Source: Trochalopteron elliotii
Lineage: Eukaryota > Chordata > Aves > Passeriformes > Leiothrichidae
Length of the DNA stretch: 64,000 nucleotides
Direction: 5' to 3'
Assembly: GCA_024734555.1 (NCBI GenBank)
Contig: JANPWX010000108.1
Span: forward strand, 926,566 to 990,565
Part shown: positions 39,428 through 50,850 of the stretch, one piece after another
Numbering within the stretch: position 1 is the first letter of the stretch
How the letters are laid out: each line of letters opens with the position of its first letter
The notes under the pieces: model-generated
What the model was told of the DNA's origin: nothing
Seen by the model: the letters and a program-made list of their open reading frames with translations, nothing else
The model's database searches: none
Position numbers and translations under genes: made by a program

Positions 39428-39455
39428 GCTGCCTCCACTCTTCAGTGGAGGCAGC
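39428..39455. repeat. Perfect 12-bp GC-rich hairpin with 4-base loop
   Basis: GCTGCCTCCACT (39428-39439), loop CTTC (39440-39443) and AGTGGAGGCAGC (39444-39455) form an uninterrupted stem in otherwise AT-rich DNA. It is too short for a microRNA precursor, which needs a stem of about 25-35 bp, and no T run follows, so it is not a Pol III or bacterial-type terminator. Such fresh palindromes can arise by template switching in replication. Confidence 0.93.
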
Positions 39456-40160
39456 AGTGAAAGTCTTAAGTACCCTTTATGATCAAAAAAAGAGAATTTT
39501 ACACCCAGCAAACAGGCTGTCGGTAGGTAGGTATGCAGGCCAGGGAGGGTGACACGGGGTGTGGTGAAGTCTCCTGACAGAAGACTCTGTTCTCTTTGGT
39601 TGTAGACAGAAGTGGTCTATTAGCACAACATCAGAGTTCTACCCAAATATTTTCTATAAAATTTAGAAGCTGAATATAGGAGACACAGGGCTTGTTTTAT
39701 TTAGCGTTTATATCAATTTCTTATTTTTTTTTTTTAATTTGCCAAAAAATTTGAACATCTAATTTCTGCTTCAGTTACATTTTCATGCTCAAGTGTTGTC
39801 TTGGATATCACCTGAAAATAAAATAGAGACTGAAGATTATGCTTTTCTTTTGTACATTGTAAAGTAAGGAGGAAATTACCTCCCTTTTATGAAAAATGAA
39901 GCTGTTAACTATAATCGCTCTCAGTGTGGGACTGAAATGTTAGGCACGAACTAGGATTTCTTTGTTAGAATTCTTCAAATTGTATTTACTATATGAGGCT
40001 TTTTTCTTATGCATTTCTTATGTGTCACAACGCCTGTCTGTGTTACAAGTTAGTGCAAAAGTGATGGTCAAGTCCTTAATTTGTTGACTGGGGTTTGAAT
40101 TTTCCTACAAAATCTACAAAGTATATTAGTAGAATAGGCTGTCTTTCTGGGAACAAAATG

Positions 40161-40240
40161 ATTGGTTAGTGAGCCAATGCCTCAGAAACAGTATAAACCT
40201 GACAGTATAAAACCGGAGACCGACACAACCACAGAGGAGG
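40161..40240 (+). promoter_or_regulatory. Promoter-like CCAAT/TATA cluster (candidate)
   Basis: An inverted CCAAT box (ATTGG, 40161-40165) and a direct CCAAT box (40174-40178) are followed by two TATA-like boxes, TATAAA at 40192-40197 and TATAAAA at 40206-40212. The sequence becomes CpG-containing just after (ACCGGAGACCGACACAACC). The second TATA box would place a start near 40236-40240. The spacing of about 30 bases between the direct CCAAT box and TATAAAA is tighter than the common 40-60. A 65-codon ORF (40162-40359) overlaps but begins upstream of the TATA box, so it would not be the product. The cluster could be a real core promoter or part of an old LTR. Confidence 0.3.
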
Positions 40241-42201
40241 TTCAGTCTGGCTCACAGCAAAGAGCAGGAAGTGTTCCAGATATTTGCACTTCTGTAGTGA
40301 AAAGTTTGAATTTACAAATAGAAATTCTAATAATACAGGACGGGAATCACAGTAATTAAGTCTAGGATATGCATTCCTAAACTAGTCATTGAACACTAAT
40401 TTAAAAGTAAGGGTCCATGTTGTCCTAAACTATGAAGTAGGTCAGTGATACCCTCTGGGGTAATAAAATCATTGTAGTAATTGTTGGGCTGGAGAAGTAG
40501 AAGGTTTAAAATGGAATAAAGATTTGGAATACTGGAAAAGTCACCCATGAGCAGCTGAAAAAAAAGAAAGGAATTCTTTTTCAACTTAAATCTGATTTTT
40601 TTCTGTTTTTCTTTTTTTTTTTCCCTGTAGAGACTGGTCCACTGAAAAAAAATCCCCCAAATTTTTAACAGATTAGACCTTTTCTCCATTAACTTCCAAG
40701 TGTTGGAAATAAAGCATAAAAAAATAATGAAGGTGAATCTCCAAAAGTTTTAAAAGGAAAATTTTGATGAAAAGGAAAAAGAATCCCTTTGAAACTGCTT
40801 CGAAGAGGTTTGGTGTCATCAGAGCAGTCCTACTTCCAAGCACCATAGCTATATTCACTTTACCTGCTTCAGTATAGCCTTAACCTGGGACTGTTTATTT
40901 TTGGATGCAGAGAATATACAGTATCATTAACTAAACTGTTATGCAACTAAGTTACTGTATTTTTTTTTCCTCTGCAAATTCAATTTTCTAGTAGCCATAA
41001 AAGAGTAAAAACATTATTTGCATAATGAACCCTTTTCTCTCTCTCTTCTGATGACATAAAAAGGGATGAATTTTTTTCCTTATATATAACACATTCACCA
41101 AATACTTACCAGTTTTTCCAGTAAACTCTAACAAGATGTGGTGAGTCTCTGGGAAAGAACTTGACCAGACAAAACAGAAGGAAGAAAGCATATCAGCACA
41201 CTGAAATATGTTGGGTTTTGTGTTATTACAATCACCACGCAGGTGACTGAGATGGTGAGAAAATAGTTGTGTTCTTTATCTGACAATTTTTCCTCCCCCA
41301 TGATTACACTGTGTCATGCCATGAAGTTTTACAATGATGATACAGTTCCTGTAGGTTTGCTTAATGGTAAACATGCAAAAATCACTCAGCAACAGCTTAG
41401 AAAAAATATCAAAAGGTCTTTGTTTAGTGGCAGAGTTAAGTTTCTCCTCTGACAACTTCAAGCAACAGGAATGCAGAAAAAGAACATTCTCAGTCAAAAC
41501 ACTGAGCAAAGTTTAGGCACATCCAGGTATGCTTAGAATACAAAGTTCATTTAGCAAGATAAATGGTGACATTGCAGCAGACACACAAGCTGACAGAGAT
41601 AAACTAATATTTTGGAAATCAGAAAACATTTTTTGTAGGTACTGCAATACTTTGCATTTGTTGTCTGTTGCTGGCAAAAGCGGAAAAGATAGCTAGGAGG
41701 AGTGGAACAGGAATGAAGAAAAGAGTTTCTGCTGTCTTTTTGTCTCTCTTGAAAGCCCTTGAGTTTTTTCTAAGGTCAGACAAAGGATAAAAAGAGAAAT
41801 GTGCATGCAATGTGATCATAAATACCTGGTCATCTTCCAGTAATTAATTGGTTAAGCTACTCTAAAGCTGGTTTGCTTTATTCTTCATTAAGTTGCTTGA
41901 TACCTTTTTGAACGCAGGTATAACTTTGGCTTTCACACTAACCCTCAGCAAGAGTAATTAATCAAATATCACATTAATCAAATGGTCCATTGTATGTCAG
42001 TCATCTTAAAATCACTGAACAAGTGCACTCACATTTGTATCCCTCCACATAATTTGTACTTGTTTGGATCCCAGTTCTAGTTGTAGTGAGGACATAATTT
42101 CACTGGGTTGTGTGTTGAATTAGGTATTTCTTGTTCTTAAACAAATAAAATAAACTAAGAACAAAGGAAAAAATGTTTTTTTTCCTTGTAAGAGAAGGGA
42201 A

Positions 42202-42280
42202 GACCAGAGAGATTAAGTAGCTTGCAGAGGGGGTACAACACAACAGAGCACTGAACCCAGAAGAGTTCCATGTCTCTTGG
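42202..42280 (+). mobile_element. MIR-type ancient SINE remnant (probable)
   Basis: CAGAGAGATTAAGTAGCTTG (from 42205) matches the MIR core CAGAGAGGTTAAGTAACTTG in all but two positions. It is followed by GGGGGTACAACACAACAGAG for 'aaGGTcACACAGctagtaag', then CACTGAACCCAGAAGAGTTCC and ATGTCTC for 'gattcGAACCCAGgcagtctgGCTC'. Order and spacing agree with MIR over about 80 bases. Only the middle and 3' part of the element remain. Confidence 0.6.
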
Positions 42281-45200
42281 ATGAATCTTTCCTTTGAGCT
42301 TTTGGTTTGTAAATGTTGTTGATTATGTTGGCTGATTATATGGAGAAAAAAAAAATCTGTAGTATTAACAGTGTCTTTCAGAAACCTGTTTCATGCCTCA
42401 GACTATGATTTGCAACATGCAGACTCATCTCCTGTCATTTCCCTCACTCCTACCGCCACACTTTCTGTCATCATTTCTGCTCTCAAAATACTTGCAGCCT
42501 GACACATATTTTTGTGTAATAGCACCCAATCATTTTTTTTTTTCTTTCCAGTTAAGATGGGAGCCTTGGAGTTAGGGATTAACTAATTGACATGATTCAG
42601 TGGTGATTTGGTGTATATATTTTTCTTTCTTTGGTGTCTAGTTAGCTGACAAACCTCATATATTCATCATGATTTCTAAATAACCACAAGTCATGGATGT
42701 TCTGGCTGTATCCACCATTCCGAAAGTAAAAGGCTGTTTTCTTGGAAGGAGCAACAGTAAATGAGTAATATGATTGAATGTAGTCAAGTGAGAATTTTTT
42801 CTCTTAATCTACTAAAATCAAATAAATTAAACATACATTGAAGGGTTTTTATGAAGGTATGCTCTAGCATCAGCAAAGGCTATGTATCTAACTTAAGTTC
42901 ATAAGAAGTTATCTTTACATGCTCTAACAAACCCCACATTGAGGGGTTTCTATAATTTCTGTATTTTGGCATAAATAATCATATGATATACAATTTTTCC
43001 AAAGTGTACTTATCATATAGAGTGAATAATAGGTAGTAGCTACTTCCTTTAACTACTTCAGTCATTAAAGATTCAAATTATAATCCAAGATAAACTAACT
43101 TCAGGAGGTCACATTTACTATGGGTTTTATTATCCCATGTAAAACAGAATCAGAGTTGATAGTTTTCTTCAGGGCAAAAGTCCATTAGCAGCTGACGCTA
43201 AAAACCTGTTAATTTCATAGTCTTGCTCTAAACATTTTACTCTTTCTCAGCAGCTGTAAAATGAGTAGTTTCTTTTCTAGTGTGTGTTGGAGCCAAAAAT
43301 CCAGTCTAGATGAAAATGAGTAAATCAAATGAAAGGGAGAGATGAAACAAAATTGAGAGGAAGGAATGCAAACATGTATGTGATAATGAATTGCAGTGTA
43401 GGAGTTAGTCTTGAGTGTGTTCATTTTGGTGCTGTCTCACTGTTTAACTTAAGCACTGTGAGGCCTTTAGGTTCCTTGCCATTTGAGTCAGAAATGGGCT
43501 TTATTCTATGTGCAAGCAGCATCTAAAATAACTGGATGTTTATGCATTTTCAGAGCTGGTGGATGTTATTCATGTGGGTTCATTAATTTTTATTGTACAA
43601 GATATTTTCATATACTTTGGAGAGCACAGACCATGTTTGCTGTCTTTGTCTTGCAATGGAAATTATCTAAAGGATGAGTATAGGGATTATTATCCCTTAT
43701 TATTATATATGGGATCTGCTATTCTGACTCACAGGCTGGTAAACTAATTACACTGATGTGATATTATTCCTATATGGATGTTAAGTTTAATTAGCTCTAA
43801 GGGTGCATAGCACCCTTGCATATGGGAACCCTTTGGCAATTTAAATATAAATAACTCCTTTACACATTTTTGTTGCCTAGTATCTTGCTGAAACATCTTT
43901 GAAATTTTCTTTTGCATACCAAGAAGAGCTTACCTCTTTCATTAGTTTATTCTTAGTGATTGTTTTGCAAGAAACAATATAACAATCAAAGCCCTTGGTT
44001 ATGATCTTAGGTCTTGAAAGCACGACTGAGTTACTTTACACGGACTTTTCAAGAGAACACTCCAAATCTGAGAGAGAGGAGTCTGACTTTCTTCAACCCT
44101 GGGTTAACTCAAAATTACCTAATACTTGCTGTGGATAAAGAACACACAACATTTGTTACGACAGCTGAACTGAGGTTCAGAAACTTTTCTAAAGTGCAAC
44201 ACTGTCTGAACCCTTACTGGTTTTAGCATTCTACAGCTATAAAACTAACCTTTTGAAGATATGATTAATTTGAACATTGGTAATAAAAATTCTCATGGGC
44301 TTTTGTTTCTGGAATGTCTTGTTGACTAGAGGAAGGTAAGAAACACAGAATTTGCCTGTCATGATTCCAATTATTAAAAGAATGTTGAAGTAGGTGAACA
44401 TAACGAATAGATAATGTATTTATCCATAAAGATTTGTCTCTTTCTTTTAACCATAATGTGAGGGTGTTTTTTGTTATCTTTTTTTTGCGTCCTGAGAAAG
44501 TTGTGGGCTAGAGGGTGGGGTGAAAACATGCACCCTCTTGCATTCCTCCTCGCCCAAACTTGGATGTAACTCAAAGCCTGTGTTTCAAATCCGCCTGACT
44601 GTGAGTAGGAAATTCTGCCACTGTGGTAAGCACTAAAATGTTGTGGGATATATTCTGATTTCATTCAAATTTGTTTTGAAATAACATTGTTCATTAGTTT
44701 TCACAAGAACGTATACTAGTGACCTATATTCACCTTGTGTGAAGAGGAACACTGCCTAAGTGAAGCTATTAATTTTACTGCAAATTAATTATTTTTAAAA
44801 AATTACAGTAATTTTATAATTTTTTTCAGTTTGGTTTTATTTCTATTCTTTTTCTTTTAATTTTTTTATATTTCCCAGAAAATTGATCTGAGAAGTCACT
44901 CTAAAATTTAATAAGACTTTTCCAAATTTTTTATAATTATTTGTAGTTGTCATTAAATGTTTGTTTTCAATACATATACGAATATAGTCTAGAAGTCTGA
45001 ATTCACTAGAGGAAATTCTGAATGGAGAATTTGATCTGAAAACTCTTATCCCACAGAATATGCTTTAGAATATGCTTTAGTTAAGAGTTTTAGAAAAAAT
45101 ATAATTCCCAAAAATTAGCTCTAAAATATAAATACATTCTCTGCTGGAATCAGGAAGGCAAATCATGTGGATAAACACAGGAACACATTTTTGAAATGAT

Positions 45201-45989
45201 TTTGATCTGCCACATAAACAATCTACACTTTTAATAAAAAAGGCTACAGAATATAGAAAGATTTTCAATAGAAAAACTCGTTTAGAAAGGTTTGCAAGTC
45301 TTGATTTAAGTGCCTTCTTTGAGTTACATACTCTAAACATCTATCTAAATATATATTTGTATTTATAAAAATAAATAAAACATTTTCAATAATCTGAGTA
45401 ACAGGGAATATAAATTAGTTATAGTTTACTAACATATATTTTTTTCTGTAATAGGAGTGCCTATCATTCTTATTTCACAATAGTCTTTCTCTTACCAAAG
45501 CCAAAACCCCAGAAAATTCATACAAGGTGTCATTTTAAAAGTATTAGTGTTTATGTGAAAGAAGTCTATCTACAAGATTAGAATATGTGGCCACTGGAGT
45601 ATGACTATGGCAATGTGACATATGTGTGTGGAAATGTGTTGTTAGATACCTAAGGTAACAGTCATTTTAATTGCTGATTACTCATAAAATTGTCTAGGAG
45701 TGGGTAAGAAATGCCCTCAAGTCATGACCTACCCAGATCACATCTCTTTCTAGAGAAAGAATTGCTTCCTTTGCTGCCAATGGATAGGTTGGGGTGGCTC
45801 TAGAAAACTGAAGAAATTTGGATGTAATACATAAAGGAACACAAACAAAAAATTATATCTCTGTCTGTCCATATAGACATTTACTTCTTGCTTTTACCCT
45901 ATGCTCCTCAACTGAAAATGCAGAGGCAGGCCTTCTCTCTTGAATAGTACATGAAAACCACAGTGCTAAACCCCCACGTGACCCTTTGA

Positions 45990-46103
<114 letters not shown>

Positions 46104-47179
46104 TAAACATACTTCTGACCCATTGCCTAGTGATGCCTATTCTAAAAACTTGTCGTCAGTGGAAGTCACTGTGAAACAAAATGCTATGACACTTCAGGGC
46201 TGTGTAGTTATGGACTGAAGTTATAATGGTCCTGAAATACACTTCAGGCTCTGTGCTCTAAGCTTGCAGAGCATCAACTCACCTCATTGAAATCATGTTA
46301 ATCCCCCAAAAAGCAGGAGCAATCAATGGCACTAAAGCTTCAAATATGAATGATCAAGAACATGTGAAGTTGCAGAAAGAATATTGTCTCAGTGGGAGGA
46401 CTTAGGGAAGCGATGATCTATAATCCCTTGACTGATTGTCCTTTTTAAGGAAAAATACTCCAAATGCCTCTTGGGATATATTCTTAGAGTTGAACCTTTA
46501 TTTTGTCTTCTTATTTTCAGAATGAACAAGTAGGAATTATCTTTTTTTTCCTCCTTACAATAATGAAGAGAATCAAATGGTCTGGTGGATTACACACCCT
46601 CTTGAACTTGATTCCCAGGCAGCATAAAAATCTTTTTGATTTGTTATCTTGATCACCTTAAACTATCCTGCTTTTATCAATGCAATTTAAACTACAGGGT
46701 CAAATATGTAGACTGTCCATGTATAATCTTACATATGATATGTCAGATAATCTGTATGATTTGTCAGATGCTCAGTATTGGAGTCTTTTTTTAAACTACC
46801 TTTTTGACTCTCTGAGTATCTGTGTGGGAACCATCTTGACAACTTTTGCTCTTAATTCTCCTTGGTAAACAGGCACAGAGAAGTTGCAATAGACTAGAGG
46901 ATGAAAATCTCCCTTGTAGATTAGGAAAGGAGCCTGTTCCACTGCATTCTCTGACATTAAAGAAAGCATGACTCATCACATTTCTACTGATTTAGAGAAA
47001 TTAAAATATTTTGCCCAGACATCTCAGAATTTGATTTTATTCTGCATTGTTCTGATTTATTTAAGAAACCTTAACAGAAGACAGACAAAAGGAACACTGG
47101 ATATTGGGAGGAAAAATCATTTGTAGTCTAGATTATTCTACCCCACATGCTTTTAGGAATAAGTTTTGATCAGATTTTT

Positions 47180-47740
47180 TGAAGAGGTTAATAAGGAATG
47201 GCTTTTGGTGCTGCCCTTCTACTGATGAACAAATATGTTTGGCAACTTTGAAGCCATCCGTCGGCCAGATAGGAGGAAGCTCCATGGGGGAGGTGTCGAT
47301 TTGACAGATGCCTGCAGCTCTTGCTTGAATTGAATGGATTGTACATCTGGCTGCCTACAACTATATCACACCACATGGCACAATCTCTTTGTCTCCCTGC
47401 CTCCCACACCCTACCTCTCCACTCCCTGTTCATTCTGGGTCTGAATCTGCAGCTGTGACACCGACTCCATTGTGCAAATGCGGGGAGAGTCTCCCTCCAC
47501 TGCCTGCTAAGAATTGCTTTGCAGAAATGTGGCTGCTGTCCAGACGTCTGTTCTTGTCTCATCTTGTACTTCTGTTTAGACCTTTTGATCTCATTCCTGC
47601 CTCTGTTGTTTTGTTTGTTTTACTTTTTGTCCCAAGAATCCTGTTGCTTTTTTCGTCTCTGAAGCCTTTCCTTCAATTGCAGAGCCAGTCTTTCTGTCTG
47701 CCCTGTCCCAGGCCTCCACCAGGCTGCAAATAGGTTATCC
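47180..47740. other. GC-richer island with overlapping ORFs (candidate CNE or transcript)
   Basis: Open frames run on both strands (47188-47562 on -, 124 codons; 47389-47733 on +, 114 codons). The sequence retains CpGs (CCGTCGGCC at 47260, TGTCGATT at 47296, GACACCGAC at 47457 and ATGCGGGG at 47478) that would normally have decayed in methylated AT-rich DNA. Neither frame contains a domain I recognise: the + frame is leucine/proline-rich and pyrimidine-driven, and the - frame is arginine/tryptophan-rich. I infer either a conserved regulatory element or a non-coding exon, not a protein gene. Confidence 0.25.
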
Positions 47741-50589
47741 AGCTGGTAACTGCAGTTATCCATCACACCAAAGGACAACTGTGGCAATATAGCCTGTGAC
47801 TAGGAGATCTCTTTGACTCCCAGATTTAAGAAGATATTTTGCGGTCAATATTGGCCAGCATTATTAGTGTCTTTGAAGTGTTATGTATTGTCTGGACACT
47901 TGCAAGGTTTTTTAAAATTTTATTTGATTTTGCTTTCCTGGCTATAGCATGGTTAGTAATCATCTTTTTTTTTTCTTTAAGCAAGAGTATACTATTTTGC
48001 ATGAATAACTATGAAGGATCAGCTTTGTTTTTTTCTAATAAAATGAGTTTTACTCTGAGGATTCTGATAAAGTAACTTGCATGCTAACAATCTGTGTTTT
48101 TTCATAAAGCTTTTCACTAAAAAAAAGGTTGAATTATTTATAGGTGACAAGAAGGTTACTCAAGATTTTTTTAATTTCAATTTTGATTTTTATCTCAAAA
48201 TGTGTATTGTAGGTTGAGTGATTGCAATGAAGCACTATTGGAAATTCTGAGTAATCGATGAAAAAATCAATTGGAGCGCAGATGGAAAAAGGGTGAGGCG
48301 TTATGTACTTTATTTACCAAAACAATACACTGAGTTTGAAGGAATGTGCTGTATTGACAGAATACTACAATATTTTCTTCAGAATATAATACATCAGTGT
48401 AATAAAAGATAACACTGTGGTGAGAGCAATTGGCCAGTGACAGAAAGCAGAGTGCACACAGTTAAAGAAATCTTCACTGTTCTCCTGCTGGACTGTCTCC
48501 TAACTGTCTGTGTGCACAACCCTATTATGAGACATTCAGAGAAATCTGTAGTTTATCAAACTTACAGGTGTTCTTTCCTTGCTTACAATATAGAGCAAGA
48601 AGATCTAATAGGACTGGGTACACTGTGTTCCCCAGTACACTCTTGGGAAAATGAGGAGAGAGGAGAAGCATTTTGCTTTCTGGTTTAAAGACTGCTGTCT
48701 TTCATGAACCCTTACAAAGAAGGGTCATGGTTGCTTCACAGCAATGACATTGTTTTTCAAAATATGAGTGAAACAGTTCTGAATGCTGTCTTCAAAAATC
48801 CTACACCTCAATACCTTTGTGCAGACATACCATTCAGTAATGTTTTCCCTTGACTCTATGCTATACATTTACACAAGCAGAACTGCCACAGGATTTTGCA
48901 GCTTAAAGAGGCACATTCACACATTGAGTTTCCATCTAAGGTGGCTGAAGCTTTCCAAACCTTAAACTTGGTCACAAATTTCACTGAAATGTTGTATCTC
49001 AATAGCAGCAAGTGTAAACCAGCAGTCTATTTTTGAGCCAGTTCTACTAAAGCAGAGATTTCTGAAATATCTTCGGTGTTTAGGACAAAGTAATCAGTTA
49101 TATTTTTTTCCCTAAATTTTTCATGAGCAGTGTTATACTCTTTTAGTAAGGACTCTCCTTTTGTTATTGGTAAAAGAAAGTCCAGTATAAAGTACAGAGA
49201 GTGCCTAAGCTATATGAGAGACTCTTAACAAGTTAGTCTAGTCCACAAAAGATGTATGACTAAACTTAGTGATGAATATATGTAGAAGCTGAACTACTTC
49301 AAAGACTCTTGAACCATTAGATCCCATGGCAGTCTTTTAGCATCATCCATGCAGTTTAGGATGCTTCTGTGAAGTACCTAACAAATCACTAGTGCCTCTC
49401 AAAGACAAATTCAAGATTGATCTTTTTTCCTCCCTGCTTTTGGTGGTCAGTAACCAAAGGTATGTGAAAACACAAAAGAAAAAAGAAAACAAAAGAAAAA
49501 CCAAAGGTAAAATCATTCAGATCAGAGTGCTACTGAATGAAGACAGTAACATCTATTTCTGTGACTGAGAATTTATGCCTTTTAATTGGTTTTACCTCTA
49601 CTGCAATTTTGATTCCTTTAAGCTTTTTGCAAGTTTTAGCATATTTAATTGAATAGTTTAATGAAAACATGGAAGTGGATAATTTTGGACAAAGAGTGAA
49701 GCTATTTAAGAAGGGAGGCAATAAATATCATAATACTGGTAGAGGTGGGACAGACCAGAATGGCCAGCTTAGAGATGTTGTCAGAAGAGTTTGTGACCTT
49801 CAAGAAGGGGACAAAAGTTTTTTTTTTTTTTGAAAAGCATAAATCTACTAATCTAATATCAGGGAGGAAGTCCCACAGAAGTTTAGCAGTTATCACTGTC
49901 TCTGAATTGCCAGTAGTTTAGAGCAACTAACTTTGTTGCACAAGGTCTGATCTCATATGTATGTATCATCATAAAGTACTTCACTGTTGGATGTAATATT
50001 GGAGCTGGTTTGTGTGCAGTGTGTTTGAAATATGCTATTCTAGTATCAATGACTTACTAAGAAAAAGGAAATTTTCAAATTAAACTACTGCAAGAGCCAG
50101 TCATCCTGCAGTTGTAACACAAAGAGAGTAGGTTGAAAAATGAACACCAGCAAGTAATGCTTTTTGAATAACAGGCACATAAAGCAAAACCAAAGAGAGA
50201 GGATTTATACTGCTTTGATAAGTACATCTAATCCTGCCATTCATGACCTCTGAGAGAGGAAAAGCATACAGAAGTGCATCTCGAATACAATATAGAAACA
50301 ATCTTTCAAGCCTCCTTCAAAACAGCTTGCCTGTGTTTAGTTTTTGTGGATTGTTTTATTTTCCATCATTATTACTGAAACAAGAGACATTCTAGGTCAG
50401 CCATGACTCCACAGACAGACCTAGCTGGGATGTGCCTCCCTGAGAAGAGCTCAGCACAAGGTCTGTCTTCCAGAGAGGCTTGTGTGTCTGCTGCAAAACG
50501 GGACAGACTTCAGGAGCCCCATCTGCTGCAGTGAGTCATCACTTTGCGTCTCCCAGCAGGATCCACACCTGTTAGCAGGGCAAGAAGAA

Positions 50590-50850
50590 AAAGCTGCCAG
50601 CCTGTTACATGACAATAATCTCTGTGCACGTTGTACAGCCAAATCATAAACATGAGATTGCAATAAAAGGCAACATCGCCATAAATCTGTCATCTGACGG
50701 ATACGGCTGGAAATGCCTGTATCTCACCCTTCTGTGCAAAACTCCTAACCCACTGTTATCAGCAAACTCAGAAAGCCAACACTTACAAAACCAGCAAGTA
50801 TCAGCAGAGTCAGCTATTGGAAGTGCATGCAGGTAGGAATTCTTTTGTGG
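50590..50850. other. Candidate conserved non-coding element or orphan exon
   Basis: A complex, repeat-free block keeps several CpGs (GCACGTTG, CATCGCC, CTGACGGATACGG). A 75-codon + strand ORF (50609-50836) ends two codons after CAG|GTAGGA, a donor-like site with GT at 50833-50834. Read as a protein it has no known motif. The composition and CpG retention resemble vertebrate conserved enhancers. Whether it is conserved cannot be seen from a single genome. Confidence 0.3.

Larger units (their letters stand above)
38601..42195. other. Non-coding sequence with scattered motifs, no gene recognised
   Basis: This stretch holds a perfect GC-rich hairpin (39428-39455) and a CCAAT/TATA cluster (40161-40212), both listed separately. 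A polypyrimidine tract ending in CCCTGTAG (about 40603-40630) looks like a 3' splice site, but no exon follows that I can defend. The remaining ORFs are short. Confidence 0.7.

Noticed and set aside
39428..39455. MicroRNA precursor
   Set aside because: The stem is only 12 bp with a 4-base loop and flanks do not extend the pairing, so it cannot be processed as a typical pre-miRNA.
40600..40632. 3' splice acceptor (polypyrimidine tract plus CCCTGTAG)
   Set aside because: The tract is good, but no open exon with a donor follows that I can support. Such sites are common by chance in T-rich DNA.
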